Shown here one piece after another: positions 7,558-14,539 of a DNA stretch of 14,539 nt. The position numbers and the translations under genes are program-made. Where the stretch lies: the NCBI GenBank assembly GCA_964370825.1, contig CAYJKY010000064.1:1-14539 (forward strand), written 5' to 3'. This DNA is from CAYJBH01 sp964370825 (lineage in GTDB: Bacteria > Bacillota > Clostridia > Oscillospirales > Ruminococcaceae). Below the pieces are notes generated by a model. The model saw only the letters and a list, made by a program, of their open reading frames with translations. It made no database searches and had not been told where the DNA came from. The first letter of the stretch is position 1, and every line of letters begins with the position of its first letter.

Positions 7558-9843
7558 ATGTTATACAAAAATGCATCAATACCGATTGAGGATAGGGTGA
7601 GTGACCTTATCGTAAGAATGTCACTCGAGGAAAAGATTGCCCAAACTATATCCATCGACCCGTCTGCACTCTCACTATCACAGGAGGAAGAACAGGCGGT
7701 AATGGAGCGTGGTGAAATTATTAAAGAGGAACTGATAACACGTATGTGTGACGGCATGGGTGCATTTCAACTGCCGGGAAAAAAGCTAAGCCCAAAAGGT
7801 ATGGCAAAATATCGCAACGCCCTGCAACGACATGTAATGGAAAACACAAGATTGCAGATACCGGTGTTGGCACAGGACGAGTGTTTAAACGGCCACCTCG
7901 CCAAAGGCTCAACAATGTTCCCAAAACCGATTGGACTTGCCGGCACGTTTGACACCGATCTTGTAAAATCGGTCTATAATGCAATCGGTGTTGAAACAAG
8001 GGCACGTGGGGGACATCAGGCATTTACTCCGGTGTTGGATATCGGACGCGACCCACGATGGGGCAGAATTGAAGAGACTTTCGGCGAGGACACCTATCTC
8101 GTGACAAGCATGGGTCAGGCGGCGGTCGAAGGTTTACAGGGCGGTAAAAACGGCGTGGAGGAGGGGCACATTGTCTCATCGCCAAAACATTTTGCCGGTT
8201 ATGCACAGATTGACGGTGGACGCAACTTTGCACCGACAGTTATTACCGAGCGAATGTTGCGTGATGAGATTTTGCCACCCTTTGAGGTTGCGATAAAAAA
8301 ATCCGGTATGCTCGGTGTTATGCCATCCCATGCCGAAATAGACGGTGTGCCCTGCCACGGCAACAAACGACTGTTAACCGACATATTGCGCACCGAATGG
8401 GGGTTTGAGGGCATTGTCGTGTCGGACTACAATGATGTTGAGCGACTTAATATATTACACCATGTCGTCGACAACAGGATTGATGCCGCGGCAATGGGGC
8501 TCGAGGCCGGTGTCGACATGGATTTGCCATGGGGTTCGGCATACAAATATTTAGCTCAGGCAGTCGAAAAAAATCTCGAACTTGAAAAGACGTTAAATAA
8601 TACTGTTAAAAGAATTTTGCGCCTTAAATTCTGTCTTGGACTTTTCGAAAACCCATATGTAGATGAAGAGCGTGCCGAGGATATTGTCAGGTCAAATGAG
8701 CATGTCAAGCTGGCACAAAAGGCGGCTGAAAAAACAATTATACTTTTGAAAAATGAGAACAAAACACTCCCTTTAAACATCAAGTCATTAAACAAAATAG
8801 CGGTTATCGGTCCAAATGCCGATCCGGTGGAGTTTAGCTACTACAGCACAAGACCGAATGTCGGTGTTAGTATTCTCGATGGTATAAAGGACTATGTGGG
8901 TAACAGTTGTGAGGTGGTTTATCAACAAGGTTGTCACATAACCTCTGCCGACAAGGTGCTGGAAACCGAGGTGGAAGACGGACTTAGCAACCCAAAACTT
9001 TATACTCTTGATGAGGAAAAACAAAGCATAGAGCAGGCGGTAGAAATCACCAAACAATCGGATGTTGCCATAGTCTGTCTTGGCGGTTCGCCAAATACCA
9101 GCCGTGAGGCGGTGACGCTCCAACCGCATTACGGCGATAATGCCTCTCTTGACCTTGTGGGCAATCAGAACGAGCTTTTAAAACGTGTTCTTGCTACCGG
9201 AACACTGGTGGTTGTTGTGCTAATTAACGGCAAACCCCTTTCCTGCGGGTATGTTTACGACAATGCTCCGGCTGTTTTAGAGGGGTGGTATTTAGGGCAA
9301 GAGACAGGCCACGCCATGGCAAATGTGCTGTTCGGCGATGTAAATCCCGCCGGTCGACTACCGGTGACCATCGTGCGAAACAGCGGATTTTTGCCGGGAT
9401 ATTACAGCCAAAAACCAACCGGATTTTTAAAGGGATATCTTTTTGAAGAAAACGAGCCGTATTTTTGGTTTGGGCATGGTCTTTCCTATACCGAGTTTAG
9501 ATACAGCAATCTTAGTTTAGATAAAGAGCGCATGTTGGCAGACGAAAAAATCACCGTGTCAATAGATATTACAAACATCGGAGATACCGACGGGGAAGAG
9601 GTTGTGCAGATGTACATTACCGACCCGACAGCAAGTGTGACGAGACCGACGCGAGAACTTAAAGGTTTTGAACGTGTCTATATAAAAACAGGTGAAACAC
9701 GTACTATATCGTTTACAGTAGATGCCGAAATGCTCGCATTCACCGGAGCCGACAACATCAAAAAAGCAGAAAAAGGAACTTTTTTAATACACGTCGGCAC
9801 TAACTGCAAGAACACAAGTACGGTGAAATTTAGTCTTGTATAA
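7558..9843 (+). CDS. Glycoside hydrolase family 3 (beta-glucosidase/beta-xylosidase type)
   Basis: A 761-residue retaining exo-hydrolase removing beta-linked sugars from the non-reducing end. ATG follows AGAAAGGA. N-terminal (beta/alpha)8 domain, about 10-370: LEEKIAQ, GRDPRWGRIEETFGEDTYL, SPKHFAGY, and the catalytic nucleophile D290 in GIVVSDYNDV. The alpha/beta sandwich domain follows from KNENKTLPL, with GGSPNTSRE (its Glu is the likely acid/base by family position, inferred) and GQETGHAMANVLFGDVNPAGR. It ends with a fibronectin-III-like domain from YTEFRYSNLSL. Length and domain order are usual for bacterial GH3. No signal peptide, so cytoplasmic, acting on imported oligosaccharide. GH3 enzymes may be glucosidases, xylosidases, arabinosidases or N-acetylglucosaminidases. 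The last is unlikely because the usual KH(F/I)PGHG motif is absent; among the others I cannot choose. Confidence 0.95.
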   Translation: MLYKNASIPIEDRVSDLIVRMSLEEKIAQTISIDPSALSLSQEEEQAVMERGEIIKEELITRMCDGMGAFQLPGKKLSPKGMAKYRNALQRHVMENTRLQIPVLAQDECLNGHLAKGSTMFPKPIGLAGTFDTDLVKSVYNAIGVETRARGGHQAFTPVLDIGRDPRWGRIEETFGEDTYLVTSMGQAAVEGLQGGKNGVEEGHIVSSPKHFAGYAQIDGGRNFAPTVITERMLRDEILPPFEVAIKKSGMLGVMPSHAEIDGVPCHGNKRLLTDILRTEWGFEGIVVSDYNDVERLNILHHVVDNRIDAAAMGLEAGVDMDLPWGSAYKYLAQAVEKNLELEKTLNNTVKRILRLKFCLGLFENPYVDEERAEDIVRSNEHVKLAQKAAEKTIILLKNENKTLPLNIKSLNKIAVIGPNADPVEFSYYSTRPNVGVSILDGIKDYVGNSCEVVYQQGCHITSADKVLETEVEDGLSNPKLYTLDEEKQSIEQAVEITKQSDVAIVCLGGSPNTSREAVTLQPHYGDNASLDLVGNQNELLKRVLATGTLVVVVLINGKPLSCGYVYDNAPAVLEGWYLGQETGHAMANVLFGDVNPAGRLPVTIVRNSGFLPGYYSQKPTGFLKGYLFEENEPYFWFGHGLSYTEFRYSNLSLDKERMLADEKITVSIDITNIGDTDGEEVVQMYITDPTASVTRPTRELKGFERVYIKTGETRTISFTVDAEMLAFTGADNIKKAEKGTFLIHVGTNCKNTSTVKFSLV

Positions 9844-9852
9844 AGGAGAGAA

Positions 9853-11088
9853 ATGAAAAACACTTGGGGTAAGGGTATCTGTGACCCTCATATCTATATT
9901 TTTAATGAAAAAGCATACATGTACGCCTCTCACGATGCTTATGCCGACAGCACCGAGTTTATCATGCCGGATTGGTATGTCTATTCGTCAAATGACCTTG
10001 TGACATGGAGCGAGGAGTGTATATTAAAACCGGAAGACACCTATATAGGCAAACCGACAAACAGTTGCTGGGCAACCGATGCTGTGTGCAAGGATGGGAG
10101 ATACTACTGGGTATTTTCCGACATGTGTGACGGCAAATCGCAGATAGGTATAGTGGAAAGTGATACCCCGACCGGACCGTGGGTCGATCGGCTGAAAAAA
10201 CCTCTTATACCGAGCAACGACGACTATTCTGTCTATGACCCTGCTTTTTACAAAGAGGGTGAGGATGTCTATATAATATTTGGCAAGGGAGATTATTATA
10301 TTGCCAAGATGAGCGACGATATGCAATCTTTAGACGAGACCCCGCGTGAGCTCATCGTCAACAATCCCGCCGGTCCTTATGGCGAGGGGTGGACGGACGA
10401 CAAGCCTTATCTTCATTATTATAATGGGAACTACTATCTCTCGTGGGGTGCATTCTATGCCATGTCAAAAAACCTCTATGGCCCATATGATTATAGCGAC
10501 TGTATCGTGTCGGAAGAAAATATTGACGTTACATTTAAAACAGCGACATGGCCGAACGGCTTTAAACAAGGCAGACATGGCAACTTTTTTGAGTGGAACA
10601 AACAGTGGTACTTCACCTATTGCGACATGAGTGGCAGCGGCAATCGGTATTTCCGCGATTCATGGATAAGCTATGTTCACTATAAATCAGATGGCACAAT
10701 TGCACCTATTAAAATTGAGGAATGCGGTGTTGGACAGTATTTTGCAGATAGGGAAATATCGGCGGCATGCTACTTTTCGGCAAAAGGTGTGCAAAAATTC
10801 GAACTCACCGACAATGTTTTCGGAGTAAGGGTTGTCGAGGATAATGCTGAGCTGTACTATCCGAATATAATTAATTGTGAGGGCAAAAAAACACTTTGTG
10901 TTAAATTTGCCTCACAAATCGCTTCGTCAATTATGATAAATATATTTATTAACGGCGAGGTGCGCAGTGTAGAACTTTTACCAAACAGTACACAGCTTGA
11001 ACTATCAGTCAAGGATATAAAAGATCTAAAGTTTGTATTTCCAAAGGCAGATAAAAACCCGATCTTGAAAAGTATTAAATTGTTATAA
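9853..11088 (+). CDS. Glycoside hydrolase family 43 (five-bladed beta-propeller) with C-terminal CBM6-like domain
   Basis: A 411-residue inverting glycosidase of the arabinofuranosidase/beta-xylosidase type. ATG lies 9 nt after the GH3 stop, with AAAGGAGAG overlapping that stop. The three catalytic acids are visible: general base D11 in GKGICDPHIY, pKa-modulating D129 in DYSVYDPAFY and general acid E178 in GPYGEGWTDDKPY. Blade repeats such as CKDGRYYWVFSD and HYYNGNYYLSWG are typical. From about residue 300 to the end a beta-rich segment (AELYYPNI, KTLCVKFAS, INIFINGE, KDLKFVFP) resembles a short CBM6-like sandwich. No signal peptide; cytoplasmic. It sits between GH3 and GH2 and probably trims alpha-arabinosyl or beta-xylosyl side groups, though GH43 also contains galactosidases. 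Confidence 0.9.
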   Translation: MKNTWGKGICDPHIYIFNEKAYMYASHDAYADSTEFIMPDWYVYSSNDLVTWSEECILKPEDTYIGKPTNSCWATDAVCKDGRYYWVFSDMCDGKSQIGIVESDTPTGPWVDRLKKPLIPSNDDYSVYDPAFYKEGEDVYIIFGKGDYYIAKMSDDMQSLDETPRELIVNNPAGPYGEGWTDDKPYLHYYNGNYYLSWGAFYAMSKNLYGPYDYSDCIVSEENIDVTFKTATWPNGFKQGRHGNFFEWNKQWYFTYCDMSGSGNRYFRDSWISYVHYKSDGTIAPIKIEECGVGQYFADREISAACYFSAKGVQKFELTDNVFGVRVVEDNAELYYPNIINCEGKKTLCVKFASQIASSIMINIFINGEVRSVELLPNSTQLELSVKDIKDLKFVFPKADKNPILKSIKLL

Positions 11089-11101
11089 TAAGGACATATT
11101 T

Positions 11102-13948
11102 ATGAAAAAATCATCATTTAACAACGGCTGGGAATTTTGTTTACAGGATGTTGAGTCAAACAGTTATTCCTTTGCAACCCCTCACCTGTGGCAGGGAGTA
11201 AATATTCCGCATGACTGGAGTACCGATTACCCATTCGAAAAACTGAATAACAGCGCCTTTCAAGGGGCATATGCAAAATGCGGTGTCGGCTGGTATCGCA
11301 AGGCTTTTTTTGTCACCGAGGAGGAACTTGACAACAGGACAATACTTTATTTCGAGGGCATATATCGCAGGAGCACAATATATATAAACGGAGTTGAGAT
11401 TGGCGGTCGAGCTTATGGCTATAGCAGCTTTTGGTATGATGTAAAGCCTTTTTTAAAAACCGGATTAAATCTCATTGCAGTTAGGGTGGATAACAGTGCC
11501 GAACCATCAAGTCGGTGGTATAACGGCTGCGGTATCACACGAAATGTTTGGCTTTATACCGGCAACGAGCTGTCGATACCGCCACATGGAGTGCAGATAG
11601 TATGCGATGATATCAGGAAAAATTCGTGCGATGTAACCGTAAATCTTAGCGAAGAATATCCCGATGGCACGCAGATAACCATAAAAATCTTTTCACCGAA
11701 TGGTGACAATGTCGCTATTGTGGAAAACCACAACAAACTAAAGATTTTAAACCCTGCGTTTTGGGATATAGATACACCAAATATATATAGCTGTGAGGTG
11801 TGCATATCCAAGGATGGTCAATCCGACACCGCTACCGCGCGGTTCGGAATAAAAACGGTGGAGTTTGTTCCACACAAGGGTATGTTTTTAAATGGACGTA
11901 ACATAAAAATCAAAGGGGTATGTCTCCACCACGACGCAGGTTGTCTCGGTGCAGCTGTGCCAAAAGCGATGTGGCGAAAACGGTTGTTGATGTTAAAAGA
12001 GATGGGATGCAATGCTGTGCGTACAGCGCATAATCCATTCGACATATGTTTTTATGAGCTTTGCGACGAGCTGGGTTTGCTTGTTATGGACGAGAGTTTC
12101 GATGGATGGGACATCGTCAAGGCAGATCACGACTATGGTGAGGACTGGGCGGATAATTGCAAAAAAGATCTAAGTGATCTGATAGTCCGAGACAGAAATC
12201 ACCCCAGTATATTTATGTGGAGCATCGGTAATGAGGTTACACAAATGAACCCAGATATGACAAAGGAATTGATGGGTATAATCCACCAACTCGACCCGAC
12301 ACGTCTTGTAACCTGCGGTGTGCAGGGTGTGGACGAGGAGTCGGATAAGAACCGTGCCGTATTGGACATAGCAGGGTATAACGACGGCGGCGGTGCGTGT
12401 TTTGTGTACGAGCGTGACCACGAAAAACGTCCCGAACAGCTGTTTATCGCAACCGAGGCTCCGCACACCTTTCAAACACGTGGTTTTTATCGCACCCAAA
12501 CCTGGTGGCGAGACCATAATCTACCAAGGATAGAGATAGAAAACCTCACTCAAAATGAAGTGTTTTTTGACGGTGATATCACCTTTTGCTCCTCTTACGA
12601 TAACTGCGGTGTTCGCACAAGTGTTAGAGATTCTTGGTCCTTGAGTGAACGGTTTGACTATCTTTGCGGCGAGTTTCGCTGGACAGGTTTTGACTATCTC
12701 GGTGAGTGTGGACTGTGTGAACAACCGAGCAAAAGCTACAGTTTTGGCATAATCGACACCGCAAACTTTGAAAAAGATCATTATTACCTCTATCAAAGCA
12801 TGTGGTCGGATAAGCCGATGGTTCATCTGCTACCGCACTGGACGCATCCGGATATGCCGCTCGGCACCGAGATACCGATTCATGTATATACAAATTGTGA
12901 TGAGGCAGAGCTGTTTTTAAACGACGTTTCACTCGGTCGCAAAACAAGAGGCGATAGCAAAAATTTAGAATGGCTTGTGGGATACCGACCGGGTGAGTTA
13001 ACCGCAAAGGCATATAACAACGCTCAACCGGCTGCGGAAAAATCCTATAAAACCGCACTAACTCCTGCAAAATTGTCGGTGGACACATCAAAGTTAGCAA
13101 GCGATACAACCTTAAAAGAGGCCGTCTGTACCGTTATCGATAAAAATGGCACAGAGGTGCCCTATGCCGATTGTTTAACGGAGATATATATTAATAACTG
13201 CCGATTGCTCGGTTCCGACAACGGAAATTCACTTGATTTATCCGACATGAAAAGCACAAAAAGACGGGCTTTCAACGGGAAATGCCTGTATATTTTAGGT
13301 GATATCTGCGCTGATAGTGAAATATATGTAGCCGGACTTCTCGGCAAACGTTATTTTGCTGAAAAGACCGAACTATGTGTGTATACAACCTTGTCGGGCG
13401 ATTATCGCATCACATACACCCTTGATGGTAGTGAGCCAACAAAAAACAGTGCTGTATATGAAAAACCAATCGAAATCGACGCTACCTCCTTGGTGAAGAT
13501 AAAGATATATGTCGATGAAGTTAAAATGTTTTATCTTTCCGACACCTTCATAAAGGGTGCTCCGGAGCCGGTAATCGACATAGCACATCTCAACTATCTA
13601 CCCGACACCGACACACCCCCGGGGCCATTTGCAAAGGAGATATGCGGCGAATGGGGAAGTGATGGTTTTAGCTACAGCTTTGAAAGAAGCGGGGTTTTAA
13701 ACAGGATGCTCGGCAGTGATAAACAACAGATAGGGCACTGGTGGTACGACTATCCGAGTGATGCATTCGAGGCAAAAGACTATGCCGGCACGGGTGAAGT
13801 ATGGTTTTTAACAGGTGAGCGATGTCACTTATCGCTTACTGCACAAAAGGGCGGTGATTTGGTTATGGATAACTCAAAAGGAGCAATAAAATCCTTGGTA
13901 GTAGAGAATAACAAGATGCTGGTTTTTAAAAGATATAGACAATTATAA
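11102..13948 (+). CDS. Glycoside hydrolase family 2 (beta-galactosidase-like) with extended C-terminus
   Basis: A 948-residue retaining hydrolase. ATG is 13 bp after the GH43 stop with AAGGA upstream. Domains: jelly-roll sugar-binding domain (about 1-155, with SSRWYNGCGITRNVWLY), Ig-like domain (about 160-262), TIM barrel (about 263-590) with KGVCLHHDAG, NAVRTAHNPF, acid/base E378 in WSIGNEVT and nucleophile E452 in FIATEAPH. A DUF4982-like sandwich follows (CDEAELFLNDVSLGRK), then a segment with YTLDGSEPT (772-780) resembling the chitobiase/hexosaminidase C-terminal domain, and a final 129-residue tail (820-948) I cannot assign. No signal peptide, so cytoplasmic despite accessory domains more usual in secreted enzymes; many Cys residues fit a reducing cytoplasm. 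Beta-galactosidase is the default guess, but GH2 also covers glucuronidases and mannosidases. Confidence 0.93.
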   Translation: MKKSSFNNGWEFCLQDVESNSYSFATPHLWQGVNIPHDWSTDYPFEKLNNSAFQGAYAKCGVGWYRKAFFVTEEELDNRTILYFEGIYRRSTIYINGVEIGGRAYGYSSFWYDVKPFLKTGLNLIAVRVDNSAEPSSRWYNGCGITRNVWLYTGNELSIPPHGVQIVCDDIRKNSCDVTVNLSEEYPDGTQITIKIFSPNGDNVAIVENHNKLKILNPAFWDIDTPNIYSCEVCISKDGQSDTATARFGIKTVEFVPHKGMFLNGRNIKIKGVCLHHDAGCLGAAVPKAMWRKRLLMLKEMGCNAVRTAHNPFDICFYELCDELGLLVMDESFDGWDIVKADHDYGEDWADNCKKDLSDLIVRDRNHPSIFMWSIGNEVTQMNPDMTKELMGIIHQLDPTRLVTCGVQGVDEESDKNRAVLDIAGYNDGGGACFVYERDHEKRPEQLFIATEAPHTFQTRGFYRTQTWWRDHNLPRIEIENLTQNEVFFDGDITFCSSYDNCGVRTSVRDSWSLSERFDYLCGEFRWTGFDYLGECGLCEQPSKSYSFGIIDTANFEKDHYYLYQSMWSDKPMVHLLPHWTHPDMPLGTEIPIHVYTNCDEAELFLNDVSLGRKTRGDSKNLEWLVGYRPGELTAKAYNNAQPAAEKSYKTALTPAKLSVDTSKLASDTTLKEAVCTVIDKNGTEVPYADCLTEIYINNCRLLGSDNGNSLDLSDMKSTKRRAFNGKCLYILGDICADSEIYVAGLLGKRYFAEKTELCVYTTLSGDYRITYTLDGSEPTKNSAVYEKPIEIDATSLVKIKIYVDEVKMFYLSDTFIKGAPEPVIDIAHLNYLPDTDTPPGPFAKEICGEWGSDGFSYSFERSGVLNRMLGSDKQQIGHWWYDYPSDAFEAKDYAGTGEVWFLTGERCHLSLTAQKGGDLVMDNSKGAIKSLVVENNKMLVFKRYRQL

Positions 13949-13954
13949 TCCCCT

Positions 13955-13987
13955 GCATTCCTAAACTATAAAATAATGCTCTTTTTT
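13955..13987 (+). terminator. Weak candidate terminator after the GH2 gene
   Basis: GCATT (13955-13959) and AATGC (13975-13979) can form a 5-bp stem with a 15-nt loop, followed after TC by TTTTTT (13982-13987). It is correctly placed at the end of the operon but the stem is short and AT-rich, so the real terminator may be elsewhere. Confidence 0.35.
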
Positions 13988-14000
13988 GTAACGCAAAGGA

Positions 14001-14296
14001 CTAAGCCTGCACAGCCTTGAAAACTGTGCGGTAATGTTGGTATTTTTTGCAATCATTAATATAGATACTGTCCGGAGTTAATTGTATTTTATCGTTTTGA
14101 TAGATGAGTTCACCCTCTCCGCTTACAGTGTAAATCATCCAATAAGCGCCTTTATAATCACGTTCGGTAAAAAATTCGCTTGTGCGTAAAACTCGCCAAA
14201 TTCAAGGCAAAAGAATGGAAACGACTTTGCAAAAGCACTCTGAGTGGATTCAATCCAAACAGAGTTGTTTGTGATGTCAAGATTATAGCTCAGCAC
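14001..14296 (-). pseudogene. Remnant of an AraC-family regulator (sugar-binding cupin domain only)
   Basis: Minus-strand reading from a GTG at 14294-14296, with AGGTGG 7 nt upstream (14304-14309), gives VLSYNLDI, then SFPFFCLEFGEFYAQANF. At a run of six T's (about 14170-14175) the frame breaks. In the next frame the reading continues FFTERDYKGAYWMIYTVSGEGELIYQ and IYINDCKKYQHYRT, ending at TAG 14001-14003. Joined, this reads like the N-terminal ligand-binding cupin of AraC-family sugar regulators (pattern: PF, a G, ERD.KG, YT.SGEG.L.Y, DC...H.YRT). One lost T would explain the frame change. Homology stops just after YRT and the rest of the cupin and the whole DNA-binding domain are missing, so two lesions are present. 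A frameshift from sequencing error would still leave a truncated protein. Family call is from motif recall. Confidence 0.6.
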
Positions 14297-14410
14297 TTTT
14301 CGACCACCTGTTTCTTTTTGATTTGCACATTTAAAACTTATTAGACAAATAAAGAGCAATATTTCTAAAAAACCACGCAATATTTTGAATGGTAATATTG
14401 ATATAATTGT

Positions 14411-14439
14411 ATTATACGTTGTAAACAGTCAAAATACAA
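14411..14439 (-). promoter_or_regulatory. Promoter reading toward the AraC-family remnant
   Basis: On the minus strand, -35 TTGTAT (14434-14439), 17-bp spacer and perfect -10 TATAAT (14411-14416). Transcription would start near 14404, about 100 nt before the proposed GTG start of the remnant. It probably belonged to the once intact regulator gene. The same bases contribute to an ATTGTATT/AATACAAT inverted repeat (14406-14413 and 14433-14440). Confidence 0.5.
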
Positions 14440-14493
14440 TAACTTTTTTGTTCAGCAATTTTAAATATTTATACGAATGTCAATGATGGGGTG

Positions 14494-14516
14494 ATGTACA
14501 ATATCAACTTGTACAT
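14494..14516. repeat. Operator-like inverted repeat near the right edge
   Basis: ATGTACAA (14494-14501) and TTGTACAT (14509-14516) form a perfect 8-bp dyad with a 7-nt spacer, 23 bp overall. Size and symmetry suit a dimeric repressor site. No T-tract follows, so it is not a terminator. The gene it might control would lie to the right of the window or be the remnant to its left. Confidence 0.4.
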
Positions 14517-14539
14517 ATCGCAGTATTGTGCATACAAAA

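Larger units (their letters stand above)
13949..14539. other. Right flank without an intact gene
   Basis: This 591-bp stretch holds no convincing open gene on either strand. It contains a weak terminator candidate for the hydrolase operon, a small GCACAG/CTGTGC hairpin (14009-14029, 9-nt loop), a frameshifted and truncated AraC-family regulator remnant on the minus strand with a recognisable promoter, and an inverted repeat near the right edge. The last 100 bases are AT-rich and otherwise featureless to me; they could be the start of an upstream region for a gene beyond the window. Confidence 0.7.

Noticed and set aside
8024..13588. Numerous minus-strand open frames of 60-161 residues opposite the GH3, GH43 and GH2 genes
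   Set aside because: No ribosome binding sites or recognisable domains; they are antisense shadows of strongly supported genes.
14005..14030. tRNA-Ser-like patch with CCTTGAAAACTG resembling an anticodon arm, at the point where the AraC homology stops; considered as an integration site remnant
   Set aside because: The stem is interrupted next to the loop, and no T-arm (GTTCGA-type) or acceptor stem can be found around it. A small hairpin is the safer description.
7520..14131. Shared 11-bp word GCTTACAGTGT at 7520-7530 and in the right flank at about 14121-14131
   Set aside because: An 11-bp match is expected by chance many times over in a window of this size and the contexts differ.
14135..14380. 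Minus-strand 81-residue frame that looks like a small lipoprotein (hydrophobic start, then FKC)
   Set aside because: Its start is a TTG without a ribosome binding site, and its later part joins the next frame as an AraC-type cupin. The hydrophobic start is better read as untranslated AT-rich leader.
1..14539. CRISPR array, insertion sequence, transposase, rRNA or complete tRNA
   Set aside because: None seen: no regularly spaced repeats, no transposase motifs, no terminal inverted repeats with target duplication and no complete cloverleaf.

Overview
The window looks like a carbohydrate-utilisation locus from a Gram-positive anaerobe, most likely a gut-type member of Clostridia (Lachnospiraceae/Oscillospiraceae-like). 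The reasons are strong AGGAGG-type ribosome binding sites, three TTG starts, AT-rich sigma-A-like promoters, a lipoprotein binding protein, a YesM/YesN-type two-component system, and Cys-rich cytoplasmic enzymes. The genus cannot be read from sequence alone.

Layout. Two divergent operons leave a ~200-bp regulatory region at about 4128-4327. The leftward (minus) operon is sensor kinase (2382-4127), AraC-type response regulator (799-2385, 4-bp ATGA overlap with the kinase) and a Cys-type sulfatase (787 down to the left edge, truncated by the window; 11 bp after the regulator). The rightward (plus) operon is a lipoprotein sugar-binding protein (4328-5668), a strong intercistronic terminator, two MalF/MalG-type permeases (5741-6634, 6647-7498), then three glycoside hydrolases: GH3 (7558-9843), GH43 (9853-11088) and GH2 (11102-13948). 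No transport ATPase is present, so the importer presumably uses a shared MsmX/UgpC-type ATPase encoded elsewhere.

How it probably works (inference). The membrane kinase senses a glycan signal and phosphorylates the regulator, which switches on the divergent transporter/enzyme operon. A pair of direct repeats 21 bp apart lies just upstream of the binding-protein -35 box and has the geometry expected of an AraC-type activator site. Oligosaccharide is captured at the surface, imported, and cut inside the cell: none of the hydrolases, nor the visible part of the sulfatase, has a signal peptide. Sulfatase plus GH2, GH3 and GH43 points to a sulfated or mixed beta-linked oligosaccharide, but the substrate cannot be fixed from sequence.

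The right flank (13949-14539) has no intact gene. It holds a weak terminator candidate, a frameshifted and truncated remnant of another AraC-family regulator on the minus strand with its promoter still recognisable, and an operator-like inverted repeat near the right edge.
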